Shown here piece after piece: positions 16,274-24,242 of a DNA stretch of 64,000 nt. The stretch spans positions 348,896 through 412,895 of the forward strand of contig JBLWTG010000004.1 in assembly GCA_048270225.1 (NCBI GenBank), read 5' to 3'. The position numbers and the translations under genes were made by a program. Below the pieces are notes generated by a model. It ran no database searches, had not been told where the DNA came from, and worked only from the letters and a program-made list of their open reading frames with translations. Position 1 is the first letter of the stretch. Each line of letters begins with the position of its first letter. The stretch comes from Allopusillimonas sp048270225 (GTDB lineage: Bacteria; Pseudomonadota; Gammaproteobacteria; Burkholderiales; Burkholderiaceae_B).

Positions 16274-17281
16274 TTAACGGTCAGACGTGATGTTTGCGTC
16301 TTTCACGATGGAGCGATATTTCTCTGCTTCAAGGGCTAGAAAGGCCCGCATTTGCTCAGACGGTACGCTGCGTGCTGTGACGCCTACGTCGACAAGCTGT
16401 TTTCTGACGGCAGGATCATCGATGACCTGTATGGCCGCGTCTTCAAGTTTTCGTAGTATTGCCGGGGGCGTTTTAGCGGGAGCGAACAGGGCAAACCAGA
16501 CGTTCACGTCAAATCCGTCAAGGCCGGGTACAGCTCCCAGTGCGGGAACGCCTGGGGCTAGTTCTGATGGCCCTTTGCTGGTAACAGCGAATACCTTAAT
16601 CTTGCCGCTGCGCATGGGCCCCTGGGCTGCGCTGAGTGTTGAGATGGCGAGATCCACTTGTCCACCCATCAAGTCATTGAGCGCCGGTGGAGACCCACGG
16701 TAAGGCACATGCGTAATTTGGACATTTGCTCTCATCTTGAGCATTTCTCCCGTGAGATGCATGATTGTTCCGTGGCCCGCTGATGCATAGTTGAGTTTAC
16801 CGGGCGTGGCTCGCGCCAGAGCCAGAACGTCAGAGATTGTTTGTGCAGGAAGGCCCGCCTTTCCAAGTACAACCATTGGTGCTGTGCCAATCATCGCAAT
16901 AGGTGCGAGATCCTTGAGGCCATCGTAAGCGACCTCCGGATTGATCAGCTTGTTGATTAAGACTTCTGAGCCAGATCCGAGCAGTAGTGTGTACCCATCC
17001 GGGGCGGCATGAACGCTGCGCAATGTTCCTATGGATCCGCCCGCGCCTGAACTGTTTTCCACGACCAATGATTGCCCGAGCCGTTCCGTCAGTTTCGGCA
17101 TCAATATTCTTGCCACCATATCTGAGCTGCCGCCTGGAGGGTAGGGCACTACGACGGTTATAGGTTTTTCCGGATATGCGGCAAAAGCGCCAGTGGCTGT
17201 AAGCAGCGTCACGCCGACGGCTATAGCCCTCCGAGCACAACGCATGAATTGGACCACCAGTAATGTGCAGGATGATTTCAT
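16274..17281 (-). CDS. Bug-family (TTT) periplasmic substrate-binding protein
   Basis: About 335 residues. The mature protein starts near AYPEKPITVVVPYPPGGSSDMVAR, the typical Bug opening, followed by LVVENSSGAGGSIGT and AAPDGYTLLLGSGSEV. Bug proteins bind carboxylated ligands through two water-mediated beta strands and serve tripartite tricarboxylate or orphan uptake. No TctA/TctB membrane genes are adjacent, so this is an orphan receptor. An inner ATG at 17245 would give a cleaner signal peptide (MRCARRAIAVGVTLLTATGAFA) and has GGTGG upstream, so the true start may be there. It is the first gene of the leftward operon ending at 11748. Confidence 0.9.
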   Translation of the reverse strand: MKSSCTLLVVQFMRCARRAIAVGVTLLTATGAFAAYPEKPITVVVPYPPGGSSDMVARILMPKLTERLGQSLVVENSSGAGGSIGTLRSVHAAPDGYTLLLGSGSEVLINKLINPEVAYDGLKDLAPIAMIGTAPMVVLGKAGLPAQTISDVLALARATPGKLNYASAGHGTIMHLTGEMLKMRANVQITHVPYRGSPPALNDLMGGQVDLAISTLSAAQGPMRSGKIKVFAVTSKGPSELAPGVPALGAVPGLDGFDVNVWFALFAPAKTPPAILRKLEDAAIQVIDDPAVRKQLVDVGVTARSVPSEQMRAFLALEAEKYRSIVKDANITSDR

Positions 17282-17321
17282 AATCGGCTCAAAAATGTGA
17301 TCTGTTAGTAAGATGATCTTA

Positions 17322-17331
17322 TGGTATACCA
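17322..17331. promoter_or_regulatory. Candidate FCD-GntR operator TGGTATACCA
   Basis: A perfect 10-base palindrome 40 bases upstream of the Bug gene start, inside an AT-rich promoter stretch. It fits the TGGT-AT-ACCA type sites of FadR/NanR-like regulators. The regulator at 14106-14792 in the same operon is the obvious candidate; this is inference. Confidence 0.55.
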
Positions 17332-17499
17332 TCAATTTTAAATAATCAAACTTTTTTTGAGACGATGGATTCTTTGCTACGCACTCTCATATGTCGTGGT
17401 TTTGACTAGTATTTTTTTGTCTTCTTCGCAGGAGTGGGGTAATCGTCCCTTTAAATTGCAGCGAGTTTGAGTAGAGTTTCCTCACTAGGGAAATCTGCA

Positions 17500-17935
17500 A
17501 TGAAGACATCGTGTTACACCGATAGCCAGATCATGGCGACCCTGAAGCAAGCCGAGGCTGGCGCGCCGATTGCGCAACTGTGTCCGGGAGCACAGCATGA
17601 GTTCAGCCCCTCTCTTCAAGAGGCGGCGCAGAAAGTCCAGGAGCGCCGACGGGTCAGCATCCGCGTCGTGTGCGTGGCACTGGGCATCAGCGAAAGTTGC
17701 TACCACTATCAGCCAAAGTTGTCTGGAGAGAACGAGCTCATCGCCGAGTGCTGGTGCGGCTGAGCATGGCCCAACGCAACTGGGGTTTTGGGCTGTACTT
17801 GGCGTATCTGCACAACATCAAGGGGTCCATATGGAATCACAAGCAGGCCTAGCGCGTCTACTGGGAGTTGGAGCTGAGCCTGCACATTAAACCAAGCGAG
17901 GACTGGTGCGCGAACGCCCCATCGCCCTGCCCACT
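17500..17935 (+). pseudogene. Decayed IS3-family transposase (orfA-orfB remnant)
   Basis: The frame from ATG 17500 begins like an IS3 OrfA (MKTSCYTDSQIMATLKQAEAG), jumps after an internal deletion to OrfB sequence (VSIRVVCVALGISESCYHY), and stops at 17763. From about 17757 another frame continues with RLSMAQRNWGFGLYLAYLHN, then has an in-frame stop (17850-17852) and RVYWELELSLHIKPS. The intact element at 62334-63530 has clearly related residues in the same order, including the leader just before the ATG. The DDE catalytic part is missing. It separates two catabolic operons and may mark an old insertion point. Confidence 0.88.
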
Positions 17936-18034
17936 TGACCCGTTTTGCCAATTTTCTTGATCTTTGCGCACGACCACCTGTCGTTCAGCACGGCAAACAG
18001 TCCGGCAGCATTTCTATCCGACTCCGCGACCAGG

Positions 18035-19015
18035 TCAATGCCTACCCGGCTCGTACCCGATTTCCTTTGCCAACTCGGTCCACACCTGCGTGGTTTCGGC
18101 TAGGTCGTTGGTATATTGCTCGGGCGTATCCGCGTATACCGGCTCCATCGCCTGCGCTTTCATCTGGTCCTGAACTTCTACGTTTTCGATGGTTCGATTC
18201 ACGGCAGCGTGCAGCCTCTCAATAACTTCCTTGGGCGTTTCTTTAGGCGCAAGTATTCCATAAGGCACATAGCTTACAAAATCAGAAATACCGCTTTCAG
18301 AAAAGGTTGGTACATCCGGAAGATAGGGTGATCTTGCTTCCGAGGCGACCGCCAAGGCCTTGATCTGCTTCGCGCGCAATTGCGGCAGACTAACCGCAAC
18401 GGTTTCGAAGCCGAGCTGAACGTGATTGCCTATCAGATCTGTCAAGGCCTGGGCCGCACCCTTGTACTGTACCGTCATGAGATTCAAACCGGTGATCTTC
18501 TTGAAACGTGCGCCGGTCAAATACGAGAAGGTCGCAGATGCGGACACGTTTGTCGTTGCTGCATGCTGCTTGGCATATTGCACGAAGTCCTTTACGGTCG
18601 TGGCCGGAATCTTATTATTGGTAACCATGACAAAAGGCGTTCGCGCTACACGGCTTATCGGAGCAAAGTCATGGTAAATATTGTAAGGAAGCGACGGGAC
18701 AGTGATTTTTGTGATCGTGACATCCGAACCAGCAGAAAGCAACAAGGTATAGCCGTCCGGTGCGGCTTTAGCGACATGGTTAGCCCCAATAGTCCCGGAC
18801 GCTCCTGCGCGGTTTTCTACAACCACGGGCTGGCCCAATTCTTCGCTTAGCTGTTTTGCGACAATGCGAGCAATGATATCCGTGCCTCCACCGGCCGGAT
18901 AGCCGACAACCAGGCTTACCGGTTTGGATGGATACACCTGATCCGCATGCGCGATATTCACCGAGATAGCCAACAGGCTTGCCGATGCAAGCACCGTCAA
19001 TATCGAGTTTCGCAT
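18035..19015 (-). CDS. Bug-family (TTT) periplasmic substrate-binding protein
   Basis: A 326-residue exported receptor. Signal peptide about 1-24 (cleaved near AHA-DQVYPSKP), then SLVVGYPAGGGTDIIARIVA, VVVENRAGASGTIGAN and AAPDGYTLLLSAGSDV, all Bug hallmarks. AGGAAACCCCCA precedes the ATG at 19015. It is the last gene of the operon that begins with the luciferase-like monooxygenase at 25292, 158 bases after the ABC receptor gene. Two different uptake receptors in one operon (betaine-type ABC and Bug) is unusual. It may scavenge an acidic relative or product of the ABC substrate. Confidence 0.9.
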   Translation of the reverse strand: MRNSILTVLASASLLAISVNIAHADQVYPSKPVSLVVGYPAGGGTDIIARIVAKQLSEELGQPVVVENRAGASGTIGANHVAKAAPDGYTLLLSAGSDVTITKITVPSLPYNIYHDFAPISRVARTPFVMVTNNKIPATTVKDFVQYAKQHAATTNVSASATFSYLTGARFKKITGLNLMTVQYKGAAQALTDLIGNHVQLGFETVAVSLPQLRAKQIKALAVASEARSPYLPDVPTFSESGISDFVSYVPYGILAPKETPKEVIERLHAAVNRTIENVEVQDQMKAQAMEPVYADTPEQYTNDLAETTQVWTELAKEIGYEPGRH

Positions 19016-19040
19016 TGGGGGTTTCCTTCTAATATTTATC

Positions 19041-19105
19041 AGGGCCGAGCCGAACTATCTTTGGTTGGCTCGTGCTGGACGTAAGGTCGCAACAGGCTCG
19101 GCCCT
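19041..19105. repeat. Inverted repeat in spacer between ABC receptor and Bug genes
   Basis: AGGGCCGAGCC (19041-19051) and GGCTCGGCCCT (19095-19105) form a perfect 11-bp stem with a 43-base loop. On the plus strand a run of five T follows, which looks like a terminator pointing right, although the flanking genes run left. It may also lower or process the leftward transcript between the two receptor genes. Confidence 0.6.
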
Positions 19106-19173
19106 TTTTGCTGGGGGGCATGCGCCCGCACATGGTTAGTTTGCGGAATGTAGGCGCTTGACCGGATGCAGCG

Positions 19174-20202
19174 CTACTTGATCCAGCTTTTCACTTTGTC
19201 CTGGTTGGCTTGCACCCACTCGGCTGCTACTTGGTCAGGTTTCATGTTTTCCACGGACAGTTTGTAGATCCAGCCCTCAACTTCGGGGATTGTGAACGCT
19301 ACGTTGTTCAGGAAGCTGGCAATTTTTGGCGCGCGTTTTTCCAGTGATGCGCTATAGGCGATGTATACGTTTGTCTTCGGAGTCTGGCATGTAATACTGC
19401 TTTTTTCCTTCCAATCCGCCCCGCTCTCGGGGGGATAGTAGTTGTAGCAGCCGTCCTTGTTGTAGTCAGGATCGTCCTTCCTGGAGTCCATTGCATATCC
19501 GTCGAATGCCGGCTCCTTCAGTCTTACCATGTCATACTGCATCGGCAAGGCTGTCGGTTCGTACCAATAGAACAGCACTGGCGCTTTCGCTTTGTATGCC
19601 TTTTCAAATTGGGCCTTGAACAGCGCCTCGCCTCCGCCAAGCTTCTTATAGTATTGGTCGATGTCTTGGGATTTCGCTTTGACCTCGTAGATTTTGGTCA
19701 CGCCCCAGCCTTCCGCGCCAGGCCAATAGTCTCCCTTGCCGTCGTGGTTCAGATCGAATTTCTTGGCCACGTTCTTGTCCAGAAGGTCCGAAACGCTTTT
19801 GATGCCCATCTCCTTGGCGACATACGCTGGCACGTACCAGCCATCCGAGGGTTGATATGGGTGGGCATTCAGCCGCACGGTTTTGCGCTCTTTCACAAAT
19901 TTTTTGATATTGCCGCTTTGAGCGCTTTCCCATACGGCCGGATGCACATCCACAGATCCGTCGCCCTTGGACATCGCCTGGAAAATGGCTCCCTGCTCGG
20001 CGCGCAGGGAGTCTACCTTCACGTCGAAGTTGTCTTCCAGCAGCTTCTTCAATATGGCATTGACGGCTTGAGGCTCCTCCCAAGACAAGTCACCCAGTGT
20101 AATGGTTTGAGAAGCCGAGTACGCTGCGGCGCTTGTGAAGAGCAATCCCGTCAGCAGCAGGCGACTGATTAACGTTGGTGTGGCACTTGTGCAGGCTTTC
20201 AT
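19174..20202 (-). CDS. Glycine betaine/quaternary amine-type ABC substrate-binding protein (OpuAC/ProX family)
   Basis: A 342-residue exported receptor with a signal peptide of about 30 residues (cleavage near AYSAS). The mature part opens with ITLGDLSWEEPQAVNAILKKLLE and carries GDGSVDVHPAVWESAQ and APVLFYWYEPTALPMQYD, as in OpuAC-type receptors that hold trimethylammonium groups in an aromatic box; several Trp and Tyr are present in the right segments. TAAGGAGGAACAC is an excellent ribosome site before the ATG. It forms one importer with the permease (11 bases upstream) and ATPase genes. The ligand is probably a zwitterionic or quaternary ammonium compound; the catabolic neighbours suggest it is a carbon/nitrogen source rather than an osmolyte. 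Confidence 0.9.
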   Translation of the reverse strand: MKACTSATPTLISRLLLTGLLFTSAAAYSASQTITLGDLSWEEPQAVNAILKKLLEDNFDVKVDSLRAEQGAIFQAMSKGDGSVDVHPAVWESAQSGNIKKFVKERKTVRLNAHPYQPSDGWYVPAYVAKEMGIKSVSDLLDKNVAKKFDLNHDGKGDYWPGAEGWGVTKIYEVKAKSQDIDQYYKKLGGGEALFKAQFEKAYKAKAPVLFYWYEPTALPMQYDMVRLKEPAFDGYAMDSRKDDPDYNKDGCYNYYPPESGADWKEKSSITCQTPKTNVYIAYSASLEKRAPKIASFLNNVAFTIPEVEGWIYKLSVENMKPDQVAAEWVQANQDKVKSWIK

Positions 20203-20212
20203 GTGTTCCTCC

Positions 20213-21406
20213 TTAGACTTCGTCTTCGTTATATTTACGGCTAGACTTCAATATCCTGTCAAAAACAATTGCAATGCAGACAATGGCCGTTCCCGCGAGG
20301 ATGCCTTCACCCACACGCACATTCTGAAGCGCATACAGAATGTCGTATCCCAAACCACCGCCGCCGATCAGTGAAGCGATGACGACCATCGCTACCGCCA
20401 GCATCACACATTGGTTGATGCCGGCAAGTATGGTTGACCACGCTAGCGGAACCTCGGCTATTGTCAATAATTGCCAGCTTGAGGCGCCATTGGCCAGCAT
20501 CGCTTCCTTGGCATCCAGTGGAACCTCGCGGATACCCAGAGAGGTCAACCGGATCAAAGGAGGCATGGCGAAAATAACTGTGGCTACTACGGCTGGCGGT
20601 TTGCCCAGCGAAAAAAAGGCGACAGCCGGCAGTAAATAGACAAAGCTGGGCATGGTCTGCATGAAGTCCAGCACCGGCACCACTGCCTCGTTGACAACGC
20701 GGTTTTTCGCTGCTGCGATGCCGATCGGAATGCCGATCAGGATACAGATGACGATAGACGCGATCACTACCGATGCCGTGTCGATGGCCTTCTCCCAAAA
20801 GCCAAAAAAGCCGATGAAGCAAAGCGAAGCCGCGCACCAGAGCGCATGGCGCCAACCGCCTACGCGCCAGGCCAGCGCCGTCAGCAGCAGAATTAATATC
20901 GGCCAGGGAACCATGTCGATGGCCGCGAATATAAAGCCTACGATGTTGTTCAAGGCAATCGTGATGGTCACGAAAGGGCCTGCGAGGAGTAAGCCGATGT
21001 TTTCGACCCAGGCGTCTAGAACGGCGGCAGTCGCTGTGTAGTAATGACTCTGTGTCGGGAAAGACTCCCATAAGGTGCCAGTGAAGGGAAACTGCTGCAT
21101 AATCAAGCACGCTGCAAGGACGATCGCGACATGAGTGATGGCTCTGCCTGGCTTGAGAGGGGCCGCCGGGTTCTGCGATGCAACATCCCTCTTGCATCCA
21201 AGATTGCGCAAGAACAGCAATCTGACAATAACGAATAACGCTGCGCCCCAGGCCGTGAAGCCAGGGGCAAAAATCAACAGCAGCGCAAGCATGTCGGCGA
21301 TCAGCAGGAACGCCCTATGGGATTTGAGGCAGCTCGCGTCCTGCCGGGTAATCGGAAACAGCAAAAACAGCATGGTTTTGGCAAATCGATCTGTAATATT
21401 TTTCAT
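20213..21406 (-). CDS. Glycine betaine-type ABC transporter permease (ProW family)
   Basis: A 397-residue inner-membrane protein with about 9-10 hydrophobic segments. The C-terminal half is the BPD_transp_1 domain: PVLDFMQTMPSFVYLLPAVAFF, then the EAA loop REVPLDAKEAMLANGASSWQLL that docks on the ATPase, and ASLIGGGGLGYDILYAL. The first ~170 residues are an extra membrane domain, also seen in longer ProW-like proteins. ATG 21406 is used because a TTG at 21439 lies inside the preceding gene's end and has no clear ribosome site. Works with the genes on both sides. Confidence 0.88.
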   Translation of the reverse strand: MKNITDRFAKTMLFLLFPITRQDASCLKSHRAFLLIADMLALLLIFAPGFTAWGAALFVIVRLLFLRNLGCKRDVASQNPAAPLKPGRAITHVAIVLAACLIMQQFPFTGTLWESFPTQSHYYTATAAVLDAWVENIGLLLAGPFVTITIALNNIVGFIFAAIDMVPWPILILLLTALAWRVGGWRHALWCAASLCFIGFFGFWEKAIDTASVVIASIVICILIGIPIGIAAAKNRVVNEAVVPVLDFMQTMPSFVYLLPAVAFFSLGKPPAVVATVIFAMPPLIRLTSLGIREVPLDAKEAMLANGASSWQLLTIAEVPLAWSTILAGINQCVMLAVAMVVIASLIGGGGLGYDILYALQNVRVGEGILAGTAIVCIAIVFDRILKSSRKYNEDEV

Positions 21407-21431
21407 CGTGAGCCCAAGTATGTGAATTCCA

Positions 21432-22547
21432 TTAGCCAAGACCGCTGATCACTCGGGCCAGATCATGAACGTTGATGATTCCCTTCACCCTGCCGCCTTC
21501 CTTAATGCATACGCGACTGCCTGCGTGGGCCATTTGCTGAGCGAGGTCGCTCAAGCTGGAACTCGCATTGAACTGCGGCATTGAGTCGATCGGCATGGAT
21601 TGCGACGTATCCACGAGCGATGCCCGATGGCCCAGCGTGTCCAGGTAGCGGATCAGGCCGCCTGCCGTCAGCACTTTTCCAAGCGACACGTTGCGAACGA
21701 AATCGGCAACGAACTCGTTTGCGGGCTCTATCAACACATCCTCGGGAGTACCGATCTGCAGCATCTGACCATCGCGCATGATGCCGATACGATCTCCGAC
21801 TTTCATGGCTTCTTCCAGATCGTGTGTCACGAACATGGTCGTCAGATTCAGCTTGCGTGCAAGATCCAGATATTCTTCCTGCAGCTTGTTTCGAATCAAA
21901 GGATCCAAGGCGCTGAACGGCTCGTCCATCAGGAAAATCTCGGCGCCGCTTGCCAGAGCCCGGGCAATGCCGACCCGCTGCTTCATGCCGCCTGACAGCT
22001 GATTGGGATACTTGTCTCCCCAACCGTCCAATTGAACCAGACTCAGAAGCGCATCCAGTCGCTCTTCGCGCTTCTGGCGCTTCTCGCCGCGCAACTCACG
22101 AGAAAGCAGAATATTTTCCTTGACGGTACGGTGCGGCAACAGCGCCGCGTGCTGGAAGACCATGGCGACTGTGTGCCCGCGCAATTCCCTGAGGTTGCGT
22201 CTGGACATCTTCGATACCGACTCTCCATCCACCCACATATCGCCGGCGGTCGGGCTGATCAGGCCATTGACATGGCGCAACAGGGTGGATTTGCCGCTGC
22301 CTGACAAGCCCATCACGCAGAAAGTCTCGCCTCGCGCAATCGAAAAGCTGACGTCCCGGATGGCAGCAAAGCAGCCAAAGCCCTTCAGGTCATGTGGTTG
22401 TGCGCAGTCGGTATCGCGGAGCTTGGCCAGCATTTTCTGCGCGCTGTCGCTAGGGCCAAATATCTTCCAGAGGTTCTGGCACTTGATCACCTCATCGCCT
22501 GCTGCGTTCCCGTGAGAGGCGATTGGGGCTTGTGTTTGGTTTGTCAT
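21432..22547 (-). CDS. Glycine betaine-type ABC transporter ATPase (ProV family)
   Basis: A 371-residue ATP-binding subunit. Walker A GLSGSGKST (80-88), Q-loop FQHAALLPHR (131-140), signature LSGGMKQR (184-191), Walker B IFLMDEPFSALD (204-215) and switch His in VTHDLEEAM are all intact. The N-terminal ~60 residues and the QAT-type order match ProV/OpuAA. The C-terminal ~70 residues look like one CBS-like module (CIKEGGRVKGIINVHDLARVISG) rather than the usual pair, so regulation by ionic strength may be reduced or absent. Located between the flavin reductase and permease genes in the same operon. Confidence 0.92.
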   Translation of the reverse strand: MTNQTQAPIASHGNAAGDEVIKCQNLWKIFGPSDSAQKMLAKLRDTDCAQPHDLKGFGCFAAIRDVSFSIARGETFCVMGLSGSGKSTLLRHVNGLISPTAGDMWVDGESVSKMSRRNLRELRGHTVAMVFQHAALLPHRTVKENILLSRELRGEKRQKREERLDALLSLVQLDGWGDKYPNQLSGGMKQRVGIARALASGAEIFLMDEPFSALDPLIRNKLQEEYLDLARKLNLTTMFVTHDLEEAMKVGDRIGIMRDGQMLQIGTPEDVLIEPANEFVADFVRNVSLGKVLTAGGLIRYLDTLGHRASLVDTSQSMPIDSMPQFNASSSLSDLAQQMAHAGSRVCIKEGGRVKGIINVHDLARVISGLG

Positions 22548-22566
22548 GTATCGGCTCCGAGTAGCA

Positions 22567-23136
22567 TCAGCCAGCGCTCATCATGCGGAAGGTTTCCTTA
22601 CGCTCGAGATTGCCATCCAGGGCAGACCAGAGCCCGAAGCTTCGATTGTTGTAGATCAAGGCATTACGTTCCGTGTCCACTGCGCCGCTCACCACCTTGC
22701 CGACCAGAATCATGTGAGTTTCAATGGGCTTGTGGTCGACAAGAACACACTCCAATGCCGCAACCGAGTCCCGCAGCACCGGCACCGCCAGACTGCAGGT
22801 TTGTTCCCAGTATCCGCTTGAGAATCGCTCCTCGCCTTTGGCTGAGTCGGCCATGCCTGCAAACTTCCTGGCGACGGCCACATGCGTTGCATTCAGAATA
22901 TTGACGCTGAAAGCCTGATAATCGATGAGCGCTCGGCATGTTCCGCTGTCCTTGTTCAGGCAAACCAGGATCTGGGGCGGATCAGCGGTCATCGAGCAAA
23001 CGGCTGTCGCGGTCATTCCGCTGCGGGTTCCGAGCTTGCCGGTGGCGATGATGGTGACGGTGGCTGGATAGTGCCCCATCAGATCCCTGAAGATCGGTGA
23101 GCTTATGGGCTGCATCCAACTGGCGGTGTTTGTCAT
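22567..23136 (-). CDS. Flavin reductase-like FMN-binding protein
   Basis: A 189-residue split-barrel flavin-binding protein (DIM6/NTAB type). Typical segments are FRDLMGHYPATVTIIAT, GMTATAVCSMTADPPQILVCLN (about 43-65) and FSVNILNATHVAVARKFAG. Such proteins reduce free FMN or FAD with NAD(P)H and pass it to a partner monooxygenase. The partner is very probably the luciferase-like monooxygenase three genes upstream. ATG 23136 is preceded by TTGAGG at 6 bases; 15 extra upstream residues in the frame are not supported and would overlap the hydrolase gene. Confidence 0.9.
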   Translation of the reverse strand: MTNTASWMQPISSPIFRDLMGHYPATVTIIATGKLGTRSGMTATAVCSMTADPPQILVCLNKDSGTCRALIDYQAFSVNILNATHVAVARKFAGMADSAKGEERFSSGYWEQTCSLAVPVLRDSVAALECVLVDHKPIETHMILVGKVVSGAVDTERNALIYNNRSFGLWSALDGNLERKETFRMMSAG

Positions 23137-23152
23137 GGAGAACCTCAAGGAA

Positions 23153-23941
23153 TTACAAAGCCAGATGCTTCTTTCCTTCAATAAACCATTGCAATATGTC
23201 GTTCAATCGCTCAGGCGTCTGGATTGGAATGTTGTGTTTCAAACCCTGCAGTATGAAGAGTTCAGCTTGTGACAAAGCGGCGCGTATCTTGCGGTTCAAT
23301 CTGGGCGGGCAGCCGCCATCTAGCTCGCCGGTGACAATCAGCGACGGCGCAGAGACGTCCTCCAGCCAATGGATCATCTCGGTACGGGCGTAGGTTTCGA
23401 ACACGCTGATGAATACATCCGGGTCGGTGTCCCGCACGCGCTGCTTGCGCGCCTCAATGACGTCTTCGTGAGCGACGGCAAAATCATCCGTAAACCATCG
23501 GTTCACCATATTGGATAACTGGCTATCCACGCCTTCAGCCTTCATTTTGGCGATAAGTGTTTCCAGGCGCTCGGTGTCGTCAGCCTCACGGCCAGCAGCC
23601 GTACTGACCAGCCCGGTCAGCGTGCAATGCTGCGGGTACCGCTTGGCATAGCGCGCGGCAATCATCGCACCCAACGAATGGCCGACAAAGCCTGCCTGAT
23701 CCAGGCCAAGGTGCTGGCGCAGCTGTTCAAGATCGTCGACCAGAGCATCCAATGAGTAGTCGCCGTTGGGGTCTTTGCGTGTCTTGCCATGGCCCCGAAG
23801 GTCATAGCGGATGCAGCAACAGTCCTTGGCAAGCAAGGCGACCAGTCCGTCCCATGTTTCCAGTGAGGCGCCTATGCCGTGAATGAGAAACACGGGGAAA
23901 CCGCTACCCTCGACGCGATAGTTTATTGCTTGCGCTTCCAT
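23153..23941 (-). CDS. Alpha/beta-fold hydrolase
   Basis: A 262-residue hydrolase: oxyanion loop LIHGIGASLETWD (19-31), nucleophile Ser89 in VGHSLGA, acid Asp208 in TGELDGG and base His236 in LKHNIPIQTP. Full length with a helical cap at about 115-195. Resembles enol-lactonases and esterases of aromatic-acid catabolism. Its ATG at 23941 overlaps the tautomerase stop by one base (TGATG), so the two are translationally coupled. It likely hydrolyses a lactone or ester produced after the monooxygenase step, for example the product of a Baeyer-Villiger-type oxygenation; this is inference. Confidence 0.88.
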   Translation of the reverse strand: MEAQAINYRVEGSGFPVFLIHGIGASLETWDGLVALLAKDCCCIRYDLRGHGKTRKDPNGDYSLDALVDDLEQLRQHLGLDQAGFVGHSLGAMIAARYAKRYPQHCTLTGLVSTAAGREADDTERLETLIAKMKAEGVDSQLSNMVNRWFTDDFAVAHEDVIEARKQRVRDTDPDVFISVFETYARTEMIHWLEDVSAPSLIVTGELDGGCPPRLNRKIRAALSQAELFILQGLKHNIPIQTPERLNDILQWFIEGKKHLAL

Positions 23942-24135
23942 CACTGCTTTTCCCTGTCCGACACGAGCTGGCCTTTTGATCCCCAATTGCATGAGTCAAC
24001 GTCGGTGATCACGATCTGGACTGAATCCTTGGTGCTGTCGCAAGTCCGCACCAGGGCATCCGTCACCGCTTCGACCAGACCGCGCTTTTGCTCCGTGCTG
24101 CGGCCGGATAGCAGTTTGATTTCTACATAGGGCAA
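23941..24135 (-). CDS. 4-oxalocrotonate tautomerase-family enzyme, TTG start
   Basis: A 64-residue tautomerase. Translation from the TTG at 24135 gives (M)PYVEIKLLSGRSTEQKR, placing proline directly after the initiator, and this N-terminal Pro is the catalytic base of the family once Met is removed. GAGGAG lies 6 bases before the TTG, so both chemistry and ribosome site fix this start; an upstream ATG at 24162 would bury the proline and kill the enzyme. Arg residues near 11 and 39 fit substrate carboxylate binding. It would interconvert enol and keto forms of an unsaturated oxo acid between the monooxygenase and hydrolase steps. Confidence 0.9.
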   Translation of the reverse strand: MPYVEIKLLSGRSTEQKRGLVEAVTDALVRTCDSTKDSVQIVITDVDSCNWGSKGQLVSDREKQ

Positions 24136-24242
24136 GATGAGCTCCTCAGGTAAGAACACCAAAAGTGTTCGCGTGAAAGTTGGATAAACGAGTAGATTCG
24201 AGTGGTCATGGCCGCAGCGGCTGAATGCAGGCGATATGATCT

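Noticed and set aside
20307..21197. 296-codon minus-strand frame inside the ABC permease gene
   Set aside because: Out-of-frame shadow of a membrane protein gene with clear permease motifs.
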